Assembly: GCA_013289715.1 (NCBI GenBank)
Contig: JABCZJ010000019.1
Coordinates: forward strand, 34,469 to 98,468
Reading direction: 5' to 3'
Length of the DNA: 64,000 bases
DNA from: Acidobacteriota bacterium
GTDB lineage: Bacteria > Acidobacteriota > Terriglobia > Acidiferrales > UBA7541
Below are positions 44,862 to 52,919 of the stretch, one piece after another. The position numbers and the translations under genes are program-made. Position 1 is the stretch's first letter. The number at the start of each line of letters is the position of its first letter. Below the pieces are notes generated by a model. That model had not been told where the DNA came from and made no database searches. It worked only from the letters and a program-made list of their open reading frames with translations.

Positions 44862-45188
44862 ATGCGCACAATTGCTGCCGCAATCCTGATATGCCTGACG
44901 TTTTCGCTCGTAACGTTCGCCCACGGCACGGACAAACACGTGCTCGGCACAGTAACGAAAATTACCGATAGCGAAGTAACCGTGCAGGGGCAGGATGGTC
45001 AGCTGCAAGTAGTCAAGATCGTGCCGGCCACCTCGTTCGTGAAGAGCGGCGCCAGCGCGAGCATCAAGGATCTAAAAGTGGGCGATCGCGTGGTGATCCA
45101 CGCGAAACCGGTGGGAGACGATTTGATCGCGCACGAAGTGCGCTTCGGCAAGCCGCCGACGGCGACCCCCGCTACCAAGAGCAATTGA
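44862..45188 (+). CDS. Small exported DUF5666-like protein
   Basis: 108 residues from ATG 44862, with AAAGGAGAAGTG directly upstream; a start 18 codons earlier would lack this. Signal peptide (TIAAAILICLTFSLVTFAHG). The mature part is a single beta-rich module, HVLGTVTKITDSEVTVQGQDG then DLKVGDRVVIHAKPVGDDL, resembling the OB-like DUF5666 domain of exported proteins. Its N-terminal His (HGTDKH) is the only notable feature. It is the last of the four-gene same-strand set after the TonB receptor and cytochrome c. Function unknown. Confidence 0.75.
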   Translation: MRTIAAAILICLTFSLVTFAHGTDKHVLGTVTKITDSEVTVQGQDGQLQVVKIVPATSFVKSGASASIKDLKVGDRVVIHAKPVGDDLIAHEVRFGKPPTATPATKSN

Positions 45189-45197
45189 ACTGCGGCC

Positions 45198-46247
45198 TCA
45201 GTTCTCGCGTTCTAGGATGAAATCGGGCACGGCTAGCAATGCGCGCCGGTATTCGGTGTCTGGCAGGACTTCCAAGCTGGCTTTCGAGCGACGCACGTAT
45301 TCCTTTGCCAGCTTTGTGGCGCGGTCCAGTGCCCCCGTTTCGCGCACCAGCCTGGCGATTTCTTCCGCTCGCACGGTGCGGAAATCACGCTCTTCCAGAA
45401 CTTTTTCAACCATCCACCGTCCGTCGTTGCTCGCATGCGTCTCGCCATTGCCATCGGCACTCGCCGTGTGCGACGCCCCATGCGCGTGAGCCTGGGCCTG
45501 CAGCGCGAAAATCAGCGGCAGCGTGACTTTTCCTTCCTTCAGGTCGCTCAATACCGGCTTGCCCAATTTTTCAGGCGACGCGGTGAAATCGAGCAGATCG
45601 TCCACCAACTGAAAGGCGAGCCCTGCATCGCGTCCGTAATTCGCGAGGCCGTCTTCGATTTCCTTCGCTTGCTTGCCCAGCACGGCGCCCAGGCGCGCGC
45701 ATCCGCTGAACAGACAAGCGGTTTTGCGGTAAGCGAGTTCGGTGGCTTCGGCTTCGTTCAAATCGATCTGGCCAAGGCGAGTGAGCTGCAGCAGTTCGCC
45801 CTCGACCATGTTTTGCGTGAGATCAATCAGAATATCGAGCACCGCGAAATTGCGTTCGCGCAAGGCCATTTCGAACGATTGCATGTACAGCCAGTCGCCC
45901 GCCAGCACGCTCATGTGATTCCCCCAGCGTGCATTCGCGCTAGGCCGGCCGCGCCGCGTATTCGCGCCGTCAATCACGTCGTCGTGAATCAACGTCGCGC
46001 TGTGAATCATCTCCACCACCGCGCCCAGCCGGATCGCGCTCTCGCCGCGATATCCCGAAGCCCCCGCCGCCAGCAGCAACAGCGCGGGACGCAGCCGTTT
46101 ACCACCACCTTCGCGCAGGTAACTGGAAATTTCGCACACCGGTTCGATCGCCGCGCTGTTTTGCGCCGCAATTTCCTGCTCGACGAGCGCTAAATCGTCG
46201 CGCACCAGATCGAAAATGCCTTTTGCGATTTGGACAGCGAAAGCCAT
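45198..46247 (-). CDS. Polyprenyl diphosphate synthase (trans-isoprenyl, IspB type)
   Basis: About 350 residues. Chain-elongating prenyltransferase of isoprenoid quinone side-chain synthesis. FARM motif LIHDDVIDGANTRRGRPSAN near residue 87, SARM motif FQLVDDLLDF near 210, and the GGGKRLRPALLLLAAG loop near 50 are all present. ATG 46247 is used because AAGGTGA lies eight bases upstream; a GTG at 46259 overlapping the tatD stop (GTGA) would add four residues and fits coupling. Product length cannot be read from sequence. The His/Ala/Gly-rich stretch near 250-270 is an unusual insertion. It is the last of the tatD-polyprenyl synthase pair. Confidence 0.9.
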   Translation of the reverse strand: MAFAVQIAKGIFDLVRDDLALVEQEIAAQNSAAIEPVCEISSYLREGGGKRLRPALLLLAAGASGYRGESAIRLGAVVEMIHSATLIHDDVIDGANTRRGRPSANARWGNHMSVLAGDWLYMQSFEMALRERNFAVLDILIDLTQNMVEGELLQLTRLGQIDLNEAEATELAYRKTACLFSGCARLGAVLGKQAKEIEDGLANYGRDAGLAFQLVDDLLDFTASPEKLGKPVLSDLKEGKVTLPLIFALQAQAHAHGASHTASADGNGETHASNDGRWMVEKVLEERDFRTVRAEEIARLVRETGALDRATKLAKEYVRRSKASLEVLPDTEYRRALLAVPDFILEREN

Positions 46248-46255
46248 CCTGGGGT

Positions 46256-47077
46256 TCACCTTGGCCGGGCTGGAATTTCCAGGCCGCCTAGCCGGAAAAA
46301 CCGTCTGAAATTCGCCGCCGTCGCGGCGGCAACTTCTTCGCGGCCCAAGTTTCTCACATTCGCGAGCGTCTGCGCTACCTCCACGACGTTGGCCGGCTCA
46401 TTTCGTTTGCCGCGGCGCCCCTGGGGCGAAAGAAAAGGCGAATCGGTTTCGGTGAGGATTTGGTCGAGCGGCAGCTCCCGCGCCACGTCACGGATCAGCT
46501 GCGATTTCGGGTAGGTCACATTCGCGGCGAAGGAGATCAGAAAGCCCATGTCCAAACCGCGCTGCGCTTCGCGCAATGTGCCGCCGAAGCAGTGAAAAAT
46601 TCCGCCCAAGCCGGTGGGCTTCCAGTCTTTTTCAAGGATCGCCAGGCAATCGTCCCACGCATCGCGGCAGTGAATCACGATCGGCAGCTTCGCCGCCCGC
46701 GCCTGCTGCAATTGCCTGCGAAATACCGGATGCTGCACTTCGGGCGGCGGCTCCTCGTAATGATAATCGAGCCCCATTTCGCCCCAAGCAATCACTCTGG
46801 GATCCTTCGCCAGCGCGTCCAACTGCGCGTAATGCGGTTCCTGTGCGTCGGCCGCATGCTGCGGATGGATTCCGATGGTCGCGTATATCCAGTCGTAATC
46901 TTTGGCTACCGAGAGCGCTGCATCCAACCGGTCCGGCCCCGACCCGCCGCTGCCGATAGCCAAAACCACTGACACGCCAGCCGTCCGCGCTCGTTCCAGC
47001 ATCTCCGCCCGGTCGCCATCGAATTCCTCAGATTCCAGATGCGCGTGTGAATCAATAATCTCCAAATTTGCCGCCAC
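46256..47077 (-). CDS. tatD: TatD-family metal-dependent hydrolase (nuclease)
   Basis: 273 residues. TIM-barrel metal hydrolase: IIDSHAHLESEEFDGDR near residues 7-23 (HxH ligands), GEMGLDYHYEEP near 97 (conserved Glu and His), IVIHCRDAWDDCL near 132, GIFHCFGG near 157, and ILTETDSPFLSPQG near 205 (conserved Asp). Such enzymes cleave DNA and act in DNA turnover. The start is GTG 47077. Its stop overlaps the next gene's start region, so the polyprenyl synthase is translationally linked. metG lies upstream across a 179-base gap, an association common in bacteria. Confidence 0.93.
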   Translation of the reverse strand: MAANLEIIDSHAHLESEEFDGDRAEMLERARTAGVSVVLAIGSGGSGPDRLDAALSVAKDYDWIYATIGIHPQHAADAQEPHYAQLDALAKDPRVIAWGEMGLDYHYEEPPPEVQHPVFRRQLQQARAAKLPIVIHCRDAWDDCLAILEKDWKPTGLGGIFHCFGGTLREAQRGLDMGFLISFAANVTYPKSQLIRDVARELPLDQILTETDSPFLSPQGRRGKRNEPANVVEVAQTLANVRNLGREEVAAATAANFRRFFRLGGLEIPARPR

Positions 47078-47200
47078 TCCGTTTCTGTTTTTGACTCAGT
47101 AGCGCCGGCGTCCCGCCGGCTCTTTGCCGTTGCCCTTGCCGTGCTCTGCGCCCGCTGCGTCTCTGCGGTAGGAATTCCCGATCGCAGTCGATCTTGCCCG

Positions 47201-47233
47201 TCATCCTGAGCGCAGCGAAGGATCTCTCTTCGC
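47201..47233. repeat. Dispersed intergenic repeat, short copy C
   Basis: GTCATCCTGAGCGCAGCGAAGGATCTCTCTTCG shares its first nine bases, its AGCGAAG core and its TCTTCG end with copies A and B but lacks their middle ~45 bases. It lies between metG and tatD. Confidence 0.55.
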
Positions 47234-47256
47234 CTTCTAAACCTGCGCCCTCACCC

Positions 47257-49362
47257 TCACTTCACCTTCGCCCCAGCCGGCACATCCTCCGCAAACGTAC
47301 AGAGCACTGGCTTGCCGTCCGGGCCGACGGATGCAGCCAGCAACATCCCATTCGATTCCAACCCGCGCATCTTCCGCGGCGCCAGATTCGCCACAATCAC
47401 CACCTGGCGCCCTAGCAAATCTTCCGGCGCATAGGAAAGCGCAATCCCCGCCAAAACCTGCCGCACCTCGTCTCCAATATCCACCAGCAACTTGAGCAGC
47501 TTGTCCGCGCCCGGTATGCGCTCCGCCGATTTCACCACGCCCACGCGCAACTCCACCTTCGCAAAATCCTCAATCCCAATTTTCGCCGCGACAGCAGGCG
47601 CAGCCGCCGCTCCCGCCGCGGCGCCAGCAGCCGAACTCGACGTAGCATCCCCCCCAGCCGCCGCCGGCTGCGCACTTCCCGGATTCCGTATCTCGTTTTC
47701 CATGGTTTCAATCCTCTCCAATATTTCCTTCTTCTCCGCGCGTGGAAAAACCCCTTCTGGCTTCCCAATCCGCGTTCCCGGCTTCAATCCACCCCATTGC
47801 AAATCGTTAATGCTGACGGTTTCGATTTTTCCTGCTTGCCCAAGCTGCTCCCAAATCTTTTGCGTCGCATCGGGAATCACGGGATGCGCCAGAACGGAGA
47901 CAATCCTGAGCGATTCCGCAGCAATATACAGTACTTGCTCCAACCGCGTCCTTTGCGCAGGGTCCTTCGCAAGCGCCCAAGGTTTCTCTTCGGCCAGGTA
48001 TTTGTCGGCGATCGCCACAAACCCCCAGATTATTGTCAGCGCATCCGAGAATTCGAATTTGTCGTACGAGCTCCGGATGGTTGAATGAAAAGCCGTCGCA
48101 GCAATCTGGTGAAGGTTCGCCGGCGCGGCGGCTTGGGCCGGGACATTGCCGCCGCAGTAATTTTCGATCATGGTAAGCGTGCGACTAGAAAGATTGCCCA
48201 GGCCATTCGCCAAATCCGCGTTGTAGCGTGTAATCAGCGCATCCTTGCTGAAATTTCCATCCTGCCCAAACACAACTTCGCGCAACAAGTAATACCGCAG
48301 CGCATCATTCCCCAGCACCTTCACAATCGGCTCGGCATAAGCCACGTTGCCCTTGGACTTGCTCATTTTTTCCTGCTCGAAGAGCAGCCAGCCGTGTGCA
48401 CGGATCTCCTTCGGCAGGGGCAGCTCCGCAGCCATTAGAAATGCCGGCCAGTACACCGCGTGAAAGCGAATGATTTCCTTCCCGATCATGTGCACGTCCG
48501 CCGGCCAGTACTTGAAATCCGCACCGTCGTGCTCGCCATCTACGAAGCCAATCCCACTCATGTAGCTGGTGAGCGCGTCGTACCACACATAAAAGACATG
48601 CTCGGGGTCGTCCGGCCAGGGGATTCCCCACTTGATGGTCTTGCGGCTGATGGAAATATCTTTCAAACCGCTTTTTACGAAGCTGATTACTTCGTTTCGC
48701 CTGAAGTCTGGCTGAACCGATAACCGCCGGGTCGGATTCAGTTGAGTAATGCTCGACTCGGGAATTTGTACTGGCGGCGCCGAGGGCTGAATGAATTCGG
48801 GGTTGTCTTGGTAAAGTTGAAGAAGCCGGTCTTGAAAAGCTGACAACCTGAAAAAGTAATTCTCTTCGGAAATCAACTCCGCGGGACGACCGCAAATTTG
48901 ACAGTTCGCTGGCTCTGGCGTGTCGCTCACGTACAAATTGTCGTAAATGCAGTAGCGGCCTTCATACTTTGCTTTGTAAATCGCTCGCTTCGACGGCTCC
49001 AAATGCTTGTCTCGCTCGAGCGTCCGCCGAACCAGATTTTGCACCGCCCGAGCATGCCGCGTCTCAGTCGTGCGTATGAAATGTGTGAACTGAATCCCCA
49101 GCAGCTTCCACAGATCGCGAAAAATCTGCTGGTTACGGTCCACCAAATCCGCCGGCGAGATGCCCAGCTTCTCTGCCGCCCGCTCGATATTCACTCCGTG
49201 CTCGTCAGTGCCGGTAAGATACGCCACGTCGTAACCGCACATGCGCTTGTAGCGCGCAATCACGTCGCACACAATCGTGGTGTACGCCGACCCGACGTGC
49301 GGTCGCGAGTTCGCGTAATAAATAGGAGTGGTCAGGTAGTACTTCGGCTTGGCGTTATCCAT
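47257..49362 (-). CDS. metG: Methionyl-tRNA synthetase with C-terminal tRNA-binding domain
   Basis: 701 residues. Charges tRNA-Met. YYANSRPHVGSAYTTI near residue 15 is the HIGH-type motif and KMSKSKGN near 345 the KMSKS loop. A single Cys pair (CQICGRP near 143) marks the one-knuckle zinc insert. The central helices form the anticodon-binding domain. After an Ala/Gly-rich linker near 555-585, the last ~110 residues (VELRVGVVKSAERIPGADKLLKL ... APRKMRGLESNGMLLAAS) form an EMAPII/Trbp111-like tRNA-binding OB fold. ATG 49362 is three bases after the larC stop, so the two share a transcript. Confidence 0.97.
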   Translation of the reverse strand: MDNAKPKYYLTTPIYYANSRPHVGSAYTTIVCDVIARYKRMCGYDVAYLTGTDEHGVNIERAAEKLGISPADLVDRNQQIFRDLWKLLGIQFTHFIRTTETRHARAVQNLVRRTLERDKHLEPSKRAIYKAKYEGRYCIYDNLYVSDTPEPANCQICGRPAELISEENYFFRLSAFQDRLLQLYQDNPEFIQPSAPPVQIPESSITQLNPTRRLSVQPDFRRNEVISFVKSGLKDISISRKTIKWGIPWPDDPEHVFYVWYDALTSYMSGIGFVDGEHDGADFKYWPADVHMIGKEIIRFHAVYWPAFLMAAELPLPKEIRAHGWLLFEQEKMSKSKGNVAYAEPIVKVLGNDALRYYLLREVVFGQDGNFSKDALITRYNADLANGLGNLSSRTLTMIENYCGGNVPAQAAAPANLHQIAATAFHSTIRSSYDKFEFSDALTIIWGFVAIADKYLAEEKPWALAKDPAQRTRLEQVLYIAAESLRIVSVLAHPVIPDATQKIWEQLGQAGKIETVSINDLQWGGLKPGTRIGKPEGVFPRAEKKEILERIETMENEIRNPGSAQPAAAGGDATSSSAAGAAAGAAAAPAVAAKIGIEDFAKVELRVGVVKSAERIPGADKLLKLLVDIGDEVRQVLAGIALSYAPEDLLGRQVVIVANLAPRKMRGLESNGMLLAASVGPDGKPVLCTFAEDVPAGAKVK

Positions 49363-49365
49363 GAA

Positions 49366-50598
49366 CTAAGCGGGTTTCCCGTCCGGCTTCGCGATCTCCG
49401 GCTGTGCTTCGAGCCATTTCTGAAATTGGTAAGTGGCCGCTTCCAGCACCTGCTTCAACGGAATCCCCTTCTGCGCCGCGATCCGCCGGCAGTCTTCGTA
49501 CTCCGGAGTGGCGTTCAACACCGACCCGTGCATTCGCGAAATTTTTATGCGCACTTCGCCAAACGGCGTTTCCAACGTTACCGATTCCCGCGCCAGCGTC
49601 CTGCGCCGCACATCATGTGTCCGTATCCCAATCGTCGTCGTCTCGCGGAATAACAGGTCCATCAGCCGGCTCACGTTGTGCGGCTCGCTCAACAGCGTCA
49701 GCAGCATTCCCGGCCGGTTCTTCTTCATCTGCACCGGCGAAGAGAATACGTCCAGCGCCCCAGCTTCCAGCGCGCGCTCCACGAAATATCCGTAGATTTG
49801 CGGGCTCATGTCGTCAATGTTCGTTTCGATCACGGTCACCGGCGCGTCCCAATATTCTCCCGCCTGGCTGACGGCTGTTTCGCCGATCAGCAGCCGCAGC
49901 ACATTCGCTTTTTCCTTCAAGTCCGCGCTGCCCGCGCCGTAGCCAATGGCTTTCAGCGTCATTTCCGGAATCTCGACGTATCGAGTCGCAAGCGTGGTAG
50001 CGATCGCCGCGCCCGTCGGCGTCACCAATTCTTTCGCGATCCCGCTGGTAAACATCGGTGCGCCCTTGAGCAACTCGGCCGTCGCCGGCGCCGGCACGGG
50101 CAGCAAGCCGTGCGCGGTCTTCACCTGCCCCGAGCCCACGTCCAGCGCGGAGCAGGCAAATTCATCAATCCCCAGCAGCTCGAATCCGATCGCCGCACCC
50201 ACGATGTCCACAATCGAATCCACCGCGCCCACTTCGTGAAAATGCACCTGTTCCACAGGCAATTGATGAACCTTCGCTTCCGCCTCCGCCAGGCGGGTAA
50301 ATATTTTGCGCGCTCGCTCCGCCGCGCGCGGCGCAAGTTTCGCGTTCTCAATTCGCTGCAGGATGATCGAAAGACCGCGGTGATGGTGCCCTTCGCTGGT
50401 CTCGACCTTCACGTGCGTCGCGAAAATCTCGCCGCGCTTCACTTTCGCCGCCGAAATGGACCAGCCCTCCAGGCCCAGCTTGCGCAGCTCGGCTTCGATC
50501 GCGCGCAAATCCGCGCCCGCATGCACCAGCGCTCCCAGCACCATGTCGCCGCTGATGCCCGAAAAACAATCGAAATAAACGTGCCGCAACGTTTTCAT
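49366..50598 (-). CDS. larC: LarC-type nickel insertion protein of nickel-pincer cofactor synthesis
   Basis: About 410 residues from ATG 50598 (MKTLRHVYFDCF); an extra nine codons upstream are not conserved. LarC inserts Ni into the pincer nucleotide using CTP. Diagnostic pieces: YFDCFSGISGDMVLGAL near residues 8-24, SEGHHHRGLSIIL near 70 (His cluster), EQVHFHEVGAVDSIVDIVGA near 115-134, and LVTPTGAAI near 193. LarC is here one continuous frame, whereas in Lactobacillus larC1/larC2 is joined by frameshifting. Partner larE lies at 36.8-37.7 kb; larA and larB are absent from the window. It is transcribed ahead of metG. Confidence 0.9.
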   Translation of the reverse strand: MKTLRHVYFDCFSGISGDMVLGALVHAGADLRAIEAELRKLGLEGWSISAAKVKRGEIFATHVKVETSEGHHHRGLSIILQRIENAKLAPRAAERARKIFTRLAEAEAKVHQLPVEQVHFHEVGAVDSIVDIVGAAIGFELLGIDEFACSALDVGSGQVKTAHGLLPVPAPATAELLKGAPMFTSGIAKELVTPTGAAIATTLATRYVEIPEMTLKAIGYGAGSADLKEKANVLRLLIGETAVSQAGEYWDAPVTVIETNIDDMSPQIYGYFVERALEAGALDVFSSPVQMKKNRPGMLLTLLSEPHNVSRLMDLLFRETTTIGIRTHDVRRRTLARESVTLETPFGEVRIKISRMHGSVLNATPEYEDCRRIAAQKGIPLKQVLEAATYQFQKWLEAQPEIAKPDGKPA

Positions 50599-50746
50599 CG
50601 GATGGTCTTGCACAAATCCCGCCAAATCGCGAAAAAACGATACTAGTCTGGCCTCCCAACGCTGTCAAATCTCCCAGCAGCAGCGGCTTTGACGCTTTCC
50701 GCTGCTTTACCTATAATCGCCGGATTCACTTTGCACAGGGAGCCAC

Positions 50747-52789
50747 GTGTACAAAGCCGTCGAAGACCGGTTTCGCAAGGCGCTGCGCCATCACATTCAC
50801 GAACGCTATAAGACGGACGTGCCCATCGTCACCGAGCGCCCGCCCAAGCTTTCCATGGGCGAAGCCGCCTCGCCGGTCTGCTTTGAGCTGGCCAAGCGCC
50901 TCAAGAAGCCGCCCCGCGCGCTGGCGCAGGAAATCGCTAATTCCCTGAAACCGATTGCCGGAATCGCGCGCGTGGAAGTCGCAGGCGGCGGCTACCTGAA
51001 CGCTTTCTTCGACCGCGCCGCTTTCTTTCGTTCTGCGGCGGAGGAAGCCGGACGCCAAGCGGTAACCGCCGAAGCCGGCGCGACGAAAACTGTCGTCGAG
51101 CACACCAGCATCAACCCGAACAAGGCCGCGCACATCGGGCACCTGCGCAACGCAGTCCTGGGCGACACGTTCGCGCGCTTGTTGCGCCACTCCGGACGCC
51201 GCGTCGAAGTGCAGAATTACATAGACAATACCGGCGTCCAAGTTGCCGACGTGGTCCTCGGCTTTCTGCATCTGGAGAGAAAATCGCTGGCCGAAGTTCA
51301 AGCGCTCACCCAAGCCCCGAAATTCGATTATCTGTGCTGGGATTTGTACACGCGCGTGACGCTGTTTCTAGCCGAAGACAAATCGCGCCTGGAATTGCGC
51401 AACCACACGTTGAAGGAGATCGAAGAAGGCCACGGCGACGCGGCAAAGATGGGCGAAATCGTCGCCACCGCCATCAACTACTGTCACCTGCACACGCTCG
51501 ACCGGCTCGGCATAGACTACGATCTCCTTACGCAAGAGAGCGACATCCTGCACCTGAAATTCTGGGATGCCGCATTCGAATTACTGAAACGCAGCGGCGC
51601 CGTGCAACTAGCGACGGCCGGAAAAAATGCTGGCTGCTGGGTGATGCAGCTGCCTTCCGACAAGGAGGTTAGTGCGAAGCTGGCCGCGGAAGGTGCGGAA
51701 CCTGCCTCCGGCGATGCGACCGAAGAACCGCCGGAAGAAGCCGAAGCTAAGATTATCGTGCGCTCTACGGGCACCGTAACCTATGTCGGCAAAGATATCG
51801 CGCTGCATCTCTGGAAGTTCGGCCTGCTCGACCGCGATTTTCACTATCACCGTTTCTACCAGCATCCCGATGGACACCAAGCATGGATCACCGCCAGCGA
51901 ACGCGACGATCCCGGCGCGCCCGCGTTTGGCCACGCCCACGAAGTCTTCAACGTGATTGATTCGCGCCAGTCATATCCGCAGCAAGTCGTGGTTGCGGGG
52001 CTGCGCGCGCTCGGCTACCACGACGAAGCAGATCACCTGAAGCACTTCGCTTACAACGTGGTCGCGCTCACGCCGCGCTGTGCGCTAGAGATGGGCTACG
52101 AGATTCCGCCGGAGGATGCGAAGCGGCCCTACGTGGAAGTGAGTGGACGGAAGGGCCAAGGCGTGAAAGCCGACGATCTCCTCGACCGCCTAGAAGCCAG
52201 CGCCCAGGAGGAAGTGGATTCGCGCCATCCAGACACCCCCGACGCCGAGCGCGCCGCGGTCGCTCATGCTGTCGCCATCGGCGCGCTCCGCTACTTCCTG
52301 CTGCGCTTCACACGCTCCACGGTAATCGCCTTCGACTTCAAGGACGCGCTAAGCTTCGAAGGCGAGACCGGTCCCTACGTGCAGTACGCCGTGGTCCGCG
52401 TGAATGGCATCCTCCGTAAAGGCGCGGAGCTGGATCCGAGCCTCGCGGTAGAAGACGCTGCGAACATTGCCAGGCTTAAGACCGGTGAGCTGGACGCCAG
52501 CCGCTTTCTGGCTTCACCGGACTACGAAGACATATGGGATCTGGTACTGCTCGCGGGGTCGTTGGACGCCCGGCTGGAGGTTGCGCTGGCGGCGCAGGAA
52601 CCCGCCAACGTCGCGCGCTTTGCATTCGAGTTGGCGCAGGCCTTCAACGGCTTCTACCACAAACACAATATCAACAGAGAGCAGGACGCGGAGAAGCGAG
52701 CGTTCTTACTTTATGTGACCACGCTAGTGCGCGAACAACTCGTCTCGACGCTCGCCCTGCTAGGCATCACCGCGCCGGAAAAGATGTGA
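50747..52789 (+). CDS. argS: Arginyl-tRNA synthetase
   Basis: 680 residues. GTG 50747 is preceded by GGGAG at five bases. NPNKAAHIGHLRNAVLGD near residue 123 is the HIGH motif, and the KMSKS position is degenerate as usual for this enzyme (GRKGQGVKADDLLD near 470). The C-terminal DALRP anticodon domain includes ARFAFELAQAFNGFYHKHNINRE near 625. It is about 100 residues longer than E. coli ArgRS, with an acidic Ala/Glu-rich segment near 305-340. It is divergent from larC, and its stop is followed by a dispersed repeat between it and the convergent pepA. Confidence 0.95.
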   Translation: MYKAVEDRFRKALRHHIHERYKTDVPIVTERPPKLSMGEAASPVCFELAKRLKKPPRALAQEIANSLKPIAGIARVEVAGGGYLNAFFDRAAFFRSAAEEAGRQAVTAEAGATKTVVEHTSINPNKAAHIGHLRNAVLGDTFARLLRHSGRRVEVQNYIDNTGVQVADVVLGFLHLERKSLAEVQALTQAPKFDYLCWDLYTRVTLFLAEDKSRLELRNHTLKEIEEGHGDAAKMGEIVATAINYCHLHTLDRLGIDYDLLTQESDILHLKFWDAAFELLKRSGAVQLATAGKNAGCWVMQLPSDKEVSAKLAAEGAEPASGDATEEPPEEAEAKIIVRSTGTVTYVGKDIALHLWKFGLLDRDFHYHRFYQHPDGHQAWITASERDDPGAPAFGHAHEVFNVIDSRQSYPQQVVVAGLRALGYHDEADHLKHFAYNVVALTPRCALEMGYEIPPEDAKRPYVEVSGRKGQGVKADDLLDRLEASAQEEVDSRHPDTPDAERAAVAHAVAIGALRYFLLRFTRSTVIAFDFKDALSFEGETGPYVQYAVVRVNGILRKGAELDPSLAVEDAANIARLKTGELDASRFLASPDYEDIWDLVLLAGSLDARLEVALAAQEPANVARFAFELAQAFNGFYHKHNINREQDAEKRAFLLYVTTLVREQLVSTLALLGITAPEKM

Positions 52790-52807
52790 CAATTTTTCGC
52801 TATGGCC

Positions 52808-52886
52808 GTCATCCTGCTTGCCCTGAGTGATTTTGCGAAGGGAGCACAGCGAAGCCCGCCTGCTGCGGGCGGGGATCACTCTTCGG
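52808..52886. repeat. Dispersed intergenic repeat, copy B, with hairpin
   Basis: Starts GTCATCCTGCTTGCCCTGAG and matches copy A over about 80 bases. It contains a perfect inverted repeat GCCCGC (52854-52859) with GCGGGC (52865-52870). It lies between the convergent argS and pepA genes. Confidence 0.7.
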
Positions 52887-52919
52887 TGTTTCCGGCCTCG
52901 TAGTCCGCGGGAATTGACG

